A stretch of 64,000 bases of DNA from Oscheius tipulae. Taxonomy: Eukaryota; Nematoda; Chromadorea; Rhabditida; Rhabditidae. Below are positions 22,713-33,700 of the stretch, one piece after another. A program made the position numbers and the translations under genes. The stretch spans positions 682,001 to 746,000 of the forward strand of contig JASJZH010000002.1 in the NCBI GenBank assembly GCA_037178975.1, read 5' to 3'. The notes below the pieces were generated by a model that was given only the letters and a program-made list of their open reading frames with translations, was not told the DNA's origin and made no database searches. How positions within the stretch are numbered: the stretch's first letter is position 1; each line of letters starts with the position of its first letter.

Positions 22713-25700
22713 ATGGAATGGGGGGCTGTCGCGGTCTTTCTTTTTCTCGTGGATTTGACGGTAGCTGGAACAGAAGAACTGGGGAATGATGCCAGTCGGT
22801 TCTGTGAAAGGTGAGTGGCTGTCTCTGTCTCTGTCTCTGTCTCTGTCTCTGTCTCTGTCTCTGTCCACCATTCCATATTATAGTTACGTCGAATGTGCCT
22901 CTGTAGCTCTCCTCGAGGAGCGTCTCTGTCATGGCAACACTCTCAAGCGACCATTCTGGCTTCCCGAGCGAAACGATCCGAATGGCTGTCATGAAAAGTT
23001 GAAGAATGACTACAAGACCATCGAGAAGATGGAGGTCGACTTGGACAATGCCTTGCTGGCCTGTCTGACAGAGAATGCCCAACCTATGGCCAGTGACAAG
23101 GTTTGGTAAATTCCTGTATCCTGTAGTTACGTTCTTTAGAAGTCCAAATGCAACTCTCGCCTCATCTTCTCCACACCAAAGTTCTCTTTCGCCCGAACAA
23201 TCTCCTATATTCCGACCAACTGTTTCACAGGGATTGAACGTCGCCGGGAACGGGAATGCTCCGCTGTCCGGGATTGTTGTGGCACCTATGACAGGTAAGG
23301 AGGAAGGCGACCTTCGGCCGTGAAGATTAGGCGGCACCATTAAAGTTTCCCCTCCCGACAGAGGAGGACGAAATGTTATTCAGTAGGTGATTAATGGCTT
23401 TTGAGGATGCCAAAGAAAGGAGTTTAGTGACAGTTGGGAGAGGGTGACTAAGATGAACGGGATGTTGTTACAGGGGGGCCTTTGTTACTTTGCGGGGAGA
23501 GAGAGAGAGTATCTGCACAGTTTTGGGGGTGAGACAGTGACAGTGAGTTCAGTTGAAACAGAAAAGTACAAGAGGGAAACTGTAGCCGGACAGAGACAGA
23601 GTGGCAGTTCAAACCACCCCATTTCCAGATGCTCGTCTCTTATTACCGACTCTTCCTTAGCCAAATCCCTGGAAGACCAACGTGTTCTCATGAGACAGAG
23701 GGCAGCAGAATGCAAGGTACTGTTTTTTCTGTCTATGCCATACCAGTTCAGATCGGTCATCTAATTTCATCACTCCCTGAACCTCCTAAAATCTCCGCCA
23801 GTCACGATGTGGATGAGACTTGGGCGCCTACAGGAAACATCAACGTGAGATTCAAAGACCTGGAGTCGGAGAAGAAGAAAAACAGGAAGGGAGAAGATGC
23901 TGGAGAGCCTGGAAACGTGAATGTACGCTTCTCGACAGCCACAAAAGAGCAATTGGCTGAAGAGCGAGCCAGGAAACTTCTCCTGAGAGATGGAGATCCA
24001 GCTCCGAAGCTGAACTTCCCCAAGAACACGGAAGAGTTTGATAAGAAGTATGAGAAAGCTTTGGAGAATACAAAGAAGTATGTCAACAGGGTAAGAGGGA
24101 AGCTAGTGCTTAAGCGTAAAGATTGTTCAGGTCAGTACAGGGGAGATTGCCAATGAGGGAGTGGATTCACTGGTGGAAGCGGCTAAGGTATGGTTTCGGT
24201 TCCTCACTAATATATTTGTCTTTGCACCTCTGTCTCTCTATGCCCCTGTCTCTCTGTCTCCCACTCTCTGTGTTTCTGTTCCTCTGTCTCTTCTCTATGT
24301 CGCATTTAGATTTAAGTTTATTCACAATAATCATATATTTTCCGTGTCATGCTTGCTCTCCATTGATCAGGATCCGTCCTCGCTGTTCTCGTCCATGTCT
24401 CGCTCATTTGCACTGCGAAATCATCTCTTCATTCCGTCTTCGGTCGACCTGTCATCATTCTTTATCTCCAAGATCTTCATTCGACGATTCGTTTCGTCCA
24501 TCTGTCGTCGCTCTAACTAGCTATTTTGTTTGTCCATCCTTGATGTTTTCCTGTCAATGTTTCTCTATGTCTCTTTGTCGCTCTATTTCTCAGTCTCTCA
24601 GCCTTTATCTGTTTCTCTGTCTCTAGTTGTCCCTGTCTCTCTGCCACTCTGCCTCCCTGTGTAATGGTTTCCACAGTGGTCCCCCCCCAAACAATAGGAA
24701 GTGACTCTTTTACAGGTCTCCCAGATCGGTGTCCCTTCTGGGACCATGCACCATGTTGAACTGATCGGTGAGACAGAAGAGACCGAGATTGGCCTGGTTG
24801 GAGGAAACGTGGTCACCTCTCGACCACTGATTCTTGTGGCCAAGGAAGCAGACGAGCCGAAGAAGGAGAAGGAGGTGGCTCCGACCGCGGCTAAAGTCGA
24901 GGGTTGCCGAGCTCATGGAACGAAAACTGCCAAAATTGAAAAGATTCTCGGGGCTCTAGGTGAGAAAGAGGACTCAAGAGATATGGCTGAGGTTAGACCG
25001 ACTCATAACCATTAAGTACTGTTAGTTCAGATCCGATCCCTGATCAATGACTGGCACAACAACTTCAGAAAGAGACTGTTGGGAGCCAAGCAACGGTCGA
25101 AGGACAAGTTGATTATGGACGAATTGGAAAAGCTGGTCAAGCATTTCGATGATGTAAACTTGAAACTGATCAAGACACAGGTGGATGCAGGTGGGTGGAC
25201 AGCGAGAAAGTCACAGTGACAGAGTTCAGAATTCAAACCCGATGACTACCCATCGGATGATGCAGACATTTCCGGTAATGAGTGTGACCCTCTTCCCTCT
25301 ATCAAGGATCTCGGAAAAAAGGGACTACCCCTAGACGGTCCAGTTGATGACGACGAGGAGAGGAAGAAACAGACAGAGGAACTGTTAGCTCTCGTTCATG
25401 AGAGCGAGGAGAAGGAGAGAAACAGTACTACTCTAGTGGACGAACACGGAGATCAGTTGCTAGTGGATGACGGTAAGAGACTGTCAGGCTAAATGGACAG
25501 AATTCAGATGGTGTTCCGAGGGTTCTCTTCCCCGGGAATCCAATCATTGAAAAGAGCATCGACTCGGAAGCAGACGAAAAGATTACCAATTGGATCAATG
25601 AAGAGTATAGGCAGGAGATGGAAAAGTTCCACAAGCAACGGTTCGGGAACAAAACGGTAGGTAGAGAGAGATAAAGAGACAGAGACAAAGAGGTAAAGAA

Positions 25701-27448
25701 ATAGTGAGACAGAGAGCCATAGAGACGGAGAGGCAGAGGCAACGGAAAGAGAGATAAAGACAGCGACAGAGAAACCCAATCCCAATCCAGTAAAGTAAGG
25801 TAGCCTGTTAGCCTACCTGTAAAGTCACCTTCTCTGAGCTTATGGAGATCCTCCAAGGCTTGTAGACACTTGATTCCGACATTTCAGGACAGTTTTCTAT
25901 GTTCGGTCTCCTTTCCTGGCGCTCTCAGATTCTTGCCACAGACCGCCAGGAAAATATCTGTTTTGTTATTTCAAAATTCCCCAATTGCTTCTGTTCTGAC
26001 GAAAGACAGACAGTGACAGCGACAGTCAATTGATAGTGACAGAGAGACGGACACGATTTTCCAGACCACCCCTGTCCGAAACGACACCACCTGCGATGCC
26101 TACATGCGCTGCCGAGCCCAGATGCACCTAGCAGTGGATGGTTGTGCCTGGAGATTCGCAGCGGCCGATGTCCTCTCCTCCCTGGCTGAGAGTTCTGAGA
26201 GTCTCCTCTACAGAGATGAAGGTCCCTGTGATCCCAAGCAGCAGCCCCTGTATGAACAACTCTACGAGCAGCTCATTCAGAGGAATTCCAAGCTTCGGGG
26301 CTGTCTGGACAAGAGGAACGAGAAGTTCTTCGCCTCATCTGTCTGTCTCCCGTACTCTGACGAAGAAGCACGATCCTTCGACTTTGCTCTGAAGAGGGTT
26401 CTGAAGAATGAGTACCAGGAAGCTGGCCAGTGTTATCATGACGCCAACAGGATCCAGGAGAAGTGCATGAAGCTGAAGGAGTGCTGTCCTAACTTTGATG
26501 AGTGAGTTGTTACTATTTCAGGCAAATGTAAAACAGTAAGACCTCATTTTCGGGTCCAAAACAAAACAGTTTTTCGGCACTTTCGTGTTCAGCAAACTTG
26601 TAGCCCATGTAAAAAATTACAACTTTGTAAAACATCAGAAAGCTTGAAACCCACATGTTGAAACATTACGGCACGAGTTCAAACCAAATGTAGCAATGTA
26701 ATCCCATTTCCGGCTCCCAGACATGGTTTTTGAGCCTTTGGAAGTTTTGCAAAGTTATAGTCCAGATCAAAATCTACAGCTTTGCAGAACATCACATTGC
26801 CCGAAAATGCATTCTTGGAGTCAGCCTTCGGGCTCATTGTAATCGTGTGGGTGGCTCCCTAAAACCCGCATTTTTCGCAGACCATGATTGTTGTAGAACG
26901 AGTTTAACGATGTAGCTTGTCTGAGAAAAATACTGCTCATGAAGAGAAAAGAGCCCTGGCCTTTTTTTCAGTGTCTCAGTACACTTAATAAAAAAACAAA
27001 GAGGGTACGGTAATTTTCAGTACGAAGCAACTCCTAGCCGAGACGGTACGATCGATAACTTAAGTGCATTACTCTCCCATTACTCTTCGGGAATCCAGAT
27101 ACAATCAAAGGATTTACGATTTTTCAGATGCCGCGAAGAGACAATAGACATCGAGCTCGAGCATACCATCATTTCTGTGACTGCCCGGATAAACGAAGGA
27201 AAACAGGAGTGCATAAGAGACAAAGCGAGGGACGCCTTCAAGAAGACTATCAGAGGTCTGTCTCTTTGTCTCTCTGTCGCTTTGTCTATCTGTCTCGCTG
27301 TCTCTGTCACCCTGTCTCTCTGTCTGTATTCGTTACAATACCAAAACCCTTTTCAGGCCTCCTCGGTCCCGGTGGACTAACCCGTCTTCAGAAGGGTCAC
27401 CTTGGTTTGGACATCAGTCGAGGCGCAAGATTACTTCGAGCACGATAG
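22713..27448 (+). CDS. Secreted protein with duplicated Cys-rich domain
   Basis: The protein has 812 residues in thirteen exons: 22713-22810, 22884-23100, 23140-23294, 23629-23716, 23752-24090, 24131-24187, 24716-24991, 25031-25190, 25230-25472, 25508-25656, 26065-26501, 27128-27255 and 27357-27448. All are in phase. TTTTTGCAG ends 22 nt before the ATG. The signal peptide is MEWGAVAVFLFLVDLTVAG. Domain A (residues about 30-185) and domain B (about 595-760) share spacing: C-x4-C, a long helix-rich run with Cys, then REC/KECC, a D-x-C and a final ECK/ECI. The middle 400 residues are Lys/Glu/Asp-rich and largely without Cys, so probably extended. AATAAA lies at about 27502. Several introns carry GACAG units. 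I do not recognise the family; a matrix or body-cavity protein is only a guess. Confidence 0.82.
22810..22865 (+). repeat. (CTGTCT)n microsatellite in intron 1
   Basis: A near-perfect hexamer repeat fills most of the 73-nt first intron of the Cys-rich protein gene. It is the purest copy of the hexamer that occurs in decayed form across the right two thirds of the window. Confidence 0.9.
25657..25785. repeat. Degenerate GACAGA array
   Basis: A purine-rich run of GAGAGACAGA-type words in intron 10 of the Cys-rich gene, directly followed by CCAGTAAAGTAAGGTAGCC, a motif that also follows arrays at 44100 and 55770. Confidence 0.8.
25800..25965 (-). pseudogene. Degenerate coding repeat, copy 1
   Basis: In the minus-strand frame it reads GKNLRAPGKETEHRKLS, then a stop, then KCLQALEDLHKL. 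This matches the copy at 44160-44360 (GKYLKTLRKEIEQSELSPEC, then QCLQIVEDLYKL). It lies inside intron 10 of the Cys-rich gene. It is a decayed member of a repeated coding sequence of unknown identity. Confidence 0.45.
26587..26633 (+). repeat. 13-nt-loop hairpin, copy 3
   Basis: The arms GTTCAGCAAACTTGTAG and TTACAACTTTGTAAAAC enclose a 13-nt loop. It lies in intron 11 of the Cys-rich secreted protein gene, 110 bp from another copy. Confidence 0.6.
26744..26790 (+). repeat. 13-nt-loop hairpin, copy 4
   Basis: The arms GTTTTGCAAAGTTATAG and CTACAGCTTTGCAGAAC match at 14 of 17 positions and enclose the 13-nt loop TCCAGATCAAAAT. It is one of the best-preserved copies. Confidence 0.65.
26823..26960 (+). 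repeat. Interspersed repeat, homologous to 3061-3195
   Basis: Second copy of the same repeat, in intron 11 of the Cys-rich secreted protein gene and directly after hairpin copy 4. Confidence 0.5.
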
Positions 27449-27724
27449 ACCAAAAATCCACCCCTTTCCTCTCCCAAAGTACCGGTATTTTCAGACATAA
27501 TAAATCTTTATATAGACATTGGAGATCAAATCGTTGTTGAGAGTTTCAGGGAATCTAAAACTACTGGTTTGGGAAGGAGACAAACTCGTATTGTAGCGAG
27601 ACATCTAACCAAAATTGTCGTGTACTAGTACATATAAGTTACAGTCAAGAAGATCTTTGTGAGGGTCCCGTAAGGAATTTCAGGGTTATGGTAGTCGGTA
27701 TGGGACTACGGAGCAAGGTAGGGG
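27449..27724. other. Convergent 3' flanks
   Basis: Short region between the stop of the Cys-rich gene (+) and the stop of the RGS gene (-), holding AATAAA at about 27502. No gene is expected here. Confidence 0.6.
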
Positions 27725-30700
27725 CTAGACGTGTGGAGAGACACGGCCGTTGAAGCGGAAGGATTGTGGAAGCGCCAATTTCTTTGCTACTTCTTTGTAG
27801 TTGGTGGTATGAACGAAGCGGGAGAAGCAGTCCTGGAAAACAGCTTGTTTAGGTCTGTCTCTATCTTTCAGAACTTACCTTCTCCATGAGCCTATACACA
27901 TGAGCTTGTGCCTTTTCAAAAATATTCTCCGGATAGCTGTTCGGTTCCTGATTCTCGACCCGTGTAATAATGTCCTTTCTTGTGTCATGGTCAATGTTGA
28001 TGGCTAGAGGGCTCTCTGTCGCGATGAAGGTGTCATACATCTCTGTCACCGTCTCTTCGAACTTGGTTCTGTCTCCGTCTCTCACGACGTCTTTGAGCTG
28101 CTCAGCTGCCCACCTGAAAAAGTATAATATCTTCAGTCTACACCAGAAAGCAGAGATAATCTTTCATCACACTAAGCATTTCTGCTGGGGTCATCTGACC
28201 TCTAAGGGAACAGGAAAAAAGGGGGTCATGACGGGAAGCCATGTGAGCAAAAATCACTTGAAGGGAAATTAAAAACTGGGTCTTTTGATTCTCTGTCTCT
28301 CCATCTCTTTGTCTCATTGTCTCTCTGCCTCCTTGTCTCTCTGGCTCTCTTTCTCTGACTCGTAATCTCCTGGTCATTTCATCTCTTCCAGGTCTTCATT
28401 GCCCTTTTTCCAGTCCATAAGCCTACATGATACCAGAGCTCATCCCCAAGATCTCCAATGAATATTAGCCAATCATTCTCATTGGCCGCTGTCTAATCCT
28501 TGTTCTCCCACGTGTTTTGGCATTGGAGATCAATTCTAAAGTCATTGGGATGGTTGATTGCCGGGGGGACCCCGAGGACGAAAACAAGCGTTTTCCCTTC
28601 GGACTCACCAGAAGAGTATGTTCTCCTCGGAATATTCAGACTGGAGGAAGCGCATGAAGGCCTCGCGTCCATCGTCATCAAAAATGAGATTGTCGAAGGC
28701 CACCTGCCATTCATTCGGGCTGAAAAGGTCAAGAGTTAGAGTGGGAAGGAAAAAAGGACTGGTGAGGATGAATAAGAGCTTATTCAGCTTGGGGCAATAT
28801 TATATTATCGCGCTTCGGAGAGGAGAGGCATGTCATGTGTCAGAGAGACAGAGAGAGACAGAGAGCAGAGAGAAAGAGAGGCAGATAGACAAGGAGACAA
28901 AGAGATAGAAAGGCAGAGTGAAAGAGACGTCACATTTAGCCTAGATAGTTGCCCTAATAGCCAGTCAGATAGTCAAATAGCCTCTTCGGAAGAGTCAAGA
29001 CTAGCTAAGAAAATCATGGTGGCATTGAGAGATTATGTCAGGTAGTCAAACAGAGCGTTTTACTCTTTAGGCTGAAGAGACAGTAGAGATTTATTGTGAA
29101 AGAAGAAAGTGAAAGACAATCAGTCTTTTAAAGCTTTTCTCTAAAGAGTACAGTGGCTCTGACTTCTGTTTTCGAGCCGTCTTCAAAGGGACTATAGTCA
29201 CTTAGTCCTTCCTTATTAACTTTTTGACTGATACTCTCGCGAGGAGCTTACGAGTGCTTTGCCAACTTCCGCGACGAGGTTTGCTTTTCCGAAAGAGCTC
29301 CTATCGTGTCTAGTCGTCCATCTTTCATTCCCCGCTGTTCGCCGTCTCATCCCCTTTGTAAACTTTTTTTAATGAGTTAATGAGATTTCGTGCAAGGAAA
29401 GGAAGGGCTCAGACAGCTGCAAAAAATTAGTGAGGGATGGGCAATAAGAAGGAATGAGTCTTTGATCTTATCAGGATTTCGGGAACTTCGGACCCAAGTC
29501 TGGTTCACAAAGAGTAATGAACAGACGGGATACAGAGGGAAGAGTCAGAGAATCTATTGGAAAGCTAGTAGACAAAGTGTCACAGTCAGAGAGACTATCT
29601 AATCTAGTGGTGGTACCAAAGGAGTAAGAAGGAGAGAGTCGGTTAGTCAGCTAAGAACAGGGAAGAGCAATGGACGAACCATTGTGTTCCAAGGAGTCTG
29701 CCAGTTCAACTGTTCTGAAACAGTACTGCTTCTGAGCTTCCCAGAGAGTCAACCAGTTCAGAGAGTGAGTCAGATGCGGGTAGTCAAGAGACAGTCAGAG
29801 GCTCAATCAGTTCGGAGAGTTAGTAGTCAAGTTACAGAATAGGTCCGTAGTCAAATGACCTGATCTCTGCTCCCCTCGACCTCCCATTGTTTTCGTCTCA
29901 TCTCATCCCTTCACTCACTCTCTCGTAAGCGATCCCGTCTCAATTATCCCCACTCAGCGATTGTTTTGCGAGAGGGTCCCCCACGTAAAAGTAGAAAGAC
30001 AGACGTCACAGATCCTAATCTCTCAATGGAAGCCCCTTGAGCCAATTAATATACAGGCTTCGCTGTCTTCTAGGGGTCACGTTTCTCTCTCTCTCTCTCT
30101 CATCCTGTCCTTCCAGAACAGAGCAAATGTCTCTTTCTCTCTCATCTCCAAACGCCTTCTTTAATTAACTGCCCGTTGGCGGGGGCGAATTGGGATCGGA
30201 AGGGGGGTAAGGAAGACAGAAGAAAGCACAAGTTCAAAGGACCAACCTGAGTCTAGGTGACAGGGTCTGATTCGCCACCACCTCTGTCCGATTCTCGGCT
30301 GACCGTCGTCGTCTCTCGCCTGAAAGTTAGTCATTGACAGTGAGTAACAGGGATCGATCTGGCTCTGACAGACAGTTCTATCCGCAAATTGATAGGGAGG
30401 TACAGAAAAACATGCCTCTGACTGAGAGCTGCTTGAGAAGCTTGCGAGGAGAACGCATCTTTGTGTGTGTGGGGGTCCCAGCAGCCACGCCCCTCCCGGC
30501 CCCCATACCCCCTTTTTCCATCGGATTATAAGGAATGCATACACGGATTTCGGCCCGAAGGAAATTAACTAAATCCACATGTTAGACGGAGGCCTACTGA
30601 CGTCAAGCCATGTTTGGTAGAAGTCTGGGTGGTAAGAGTCATTGGTCTGGGCCACGATGATCGACGATCACAGGGAGAGAGTATCAGCCATAGTACACGG

Positions 30701-33700
30701 CTAGAACTGATTTGGTTGACAGAGATAGAGTGACTACTTGACTCATACTCATATCCATAGCTTCGAAAACAGTTCTGTGACGGAAGCGGACCGGTCAAGA
30801 CTGTACTCTCTAGTGTTCTTGTTCCAGCACTAGGAGAGTCAAGACTTGGTAGTCGACATGAAATTTCTGAACAGTTCTGGCTAGAGACAGAAAAACGTGG
30901 ATCTACTGTTTTTGTTACTGTCTCTCTGTGTCTCTGTCCCTCTGTCTTCCTGTCACTATATCTCTCTGCTCTGTACTCTCTGATTGTATTCTCTCCAAAT
31001 CGGTCCCCCACCATAACTGCTTATATCCTATCTGTGTCACTTTTACCTATTCATCAAACCCATGCGCGTGCCAACAATCACACTCGCAGTCCCATGAGTT
31101 ACGGGCGCTTAGCTCACCCGGATGTTTTGGTGACGCCACAGCCAGCACAGCTGCTCAACCATTGGACCCATTGCAGTACTATTTGGCCCCGGAACTTTTC
31201 ACCCTTTTTACTGGAAGGAGAGAGGGTACCTCAATTTTAGTGAGCTTAGGAGAAGGATCTTTGGCTGGAGAAACTGTCGAAGCCGTAGACGAACACCCTC
31301 GGTCTCGTTAGACGCAAGACATTGTTTTCCGGCGACAGAATCAAGTTACACTCTTTGATTTGTACTAAAGACTGCGGATATTTTTAGGCTTTTCAGCTGT
31401 ATAGTCAAGAGAGTCGATCAGACATCTTCTTGACAGGGTAGACAGGTTGACGACTCTTTGAGCTGGGTCAAGTTTCTTGCAGGTTGACTCTTGACTCTCG
31501 AGAGACAGAGACAGAAAGACTAACTTTTGCCCTCTCTTCCACAATCTCTTCTCAAATTTCCAATCGTCATGCGATTCCATCACTCTACTCAGGAAGTCGT
31601 GTGCCTCGTATAGCCAGCCAGTTTTTATGCAAAACTAGGGGGACCCTCTGGGGTGGGTCCGCCCTGATAACTCAATCGCCGACATCAGGGGCCACTCAAA
31701 TCAGTGACGACAAGGAAGGGACTAACGAGCAGGAACTTTTTTGCCCCGTAGAAGGAACGAGAGTGAGAGTGAGGATACAGAGACAGTCTGTCCCTGTTTT
31801 TCTACCAGTCAAGGTCAGGGATCAGTCCGGTCAAAATTCAAGTCTCTTTCATATTCCAGTCATTCCACGACGTCTTCCCAAAATCAGTCAACTTGCTGGT
31901 CAACACCGGTTAATATGCTAGTGATTCTGGAAAAGGTCAAGGATTTGTCTTTTCAGGTATTCTAGGGGGCAATGACTATGGTTGGAAAAGTGCCGACTCC
32001 GACAGACCAAGCGACTCCCTTAAGAGCTGGTCGAACTGATGTACTGAAAAAGGTCGTCGTGCACAAGAATATGACTTGACTACCGTTCAAAAGACAATTG
32101 CTCTGAACAGATACGATCTGGTCAAGCCTATATTCATACTCATACTGCCTACTGAATCTAGGGGAACTACTGTGTTTTATGGATTCGACAAGACCGCTTC
32201 TGAGACACAAAATTAGAGAACGGTATGGTCAGTCGACTGATCAGATGGTTGGACAGTAAAGAGCCATGAGGCGCAGCTAGTCAAGCAAAGGTCTTGTAAG
32301 TGATCACTTGACTATCAGTCTAGACAGTCTTGTACTGAACCAAGAGTTCTTATAAGGTGACCGCTTGACTACCAGTCTAGTGGGTATAGTACCGAACACA
32401 CTCTCTACCTCTCTGACTGATCAGATGATAGTCGACTGACAAAGAACATTTCAAAGATCCTCTTCAGTGGAGAGGCAGTATATCCGCAGTTACTGTACAG
32501 AAAATGACCCCATTATCAGTCCCTGATCTCTGACAATTGAACTTTCTTCTCTCTCTTTCTTTTGAGAGACATTCCCACAGTCGATCCCATTAATGAGTCT
32601 CCCCTGGCTTCCATTCCCACCCCCGTGTTCCCAAAAAGAGAGACAGGGAGACAGAGTTCAGACGTGACTCACGGTCAACCTGACCCCCCTTTACTAGAAC
32701 AAACCCTAATTGACGTCATCCTGACATCGGATTCGGACAACAAGATCTCCATCGAGAAGAAGGCTCATTTCCCTCCTATTCGCGTATTTTTAGGCTGCCC
32801 GCAAGACGGATTTAGGATAGTGAGAGCCAAAAATTAGATTGTCACAGATGCCGAGATGATACGGGTACAACTTTAGCCGGTCCCTTGACATTTTCTACGA
32901 CTTCTTGATTTTGGGCGAGAGACACAAAACTTCCTCCCTCTATTACGCACTTGTCACTTCCGGCGAAAGTGACAGCTCGCGGAACAAAAAGAGCCTTGAC
33001 CGAGGAGTAAAATAGACTAATTGGCTAGGAAGAAATGTTAGGGAGGAAGTCTCTGTGTGTGAGTGGAGAGACTGGAAAAACAGGTAGTCAAGAGAGCGAT
33101 TGTCAGAATTGAACTGAACAGTCACGGTACTAGATATGAGTCTAGTGAACGAGTCAAGTGAGAACAGGGTAGTCGATAGTACAGAGACAGTGTAACCGAA
33201 TTGGGTACTCAACAGAACAGAGACAGTCTATTCGACCTAGGAGTCATCAGTACAGAGACAGAGAACTGGGTAGTTGAGATACAGGGACAGCGTATCAGAA
33301 CTGGATAGTCAAGAGTACTGATACTTGTTTAGGCACCAAAGTGACCCCCAGTCGAGAGTTTTAAAGAATGGATCCCAGGAACAGTCTATCTCAATTCCGA
33401 TTCTGGGAGATGCAGAAGTCAAGTCGCAGAAGAAGATCAGCAACTGTAGTCTCGGAGATGTGACAAACTTTATCCATGTCTCTCTGTCTCTTCCCTCTCT
33501 CTCATGTTTATCTGTACTATCCCCATCCTCCTGACACCGTCCGTATGCAGGGAGAACAATCATCCAATTTCGAACCTTGCACCCCTCCCTACGCAACCGG
33601 TGTTTGCTTGCTTCATTTCCATCATCAGAGAGACGGACGGGAAAAACTATTGGGGCTCAAATTACGACGACGGCCATCGAAATAAAAACAATTATTTTTG

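Noticed and set aside
22633-23340. 235-codon open frame on the minus strand
   Set aside because: It is antisense to well-supported exons of the Cys-rich secreted protein and gets part of its length from the (CTGTCT)n run.
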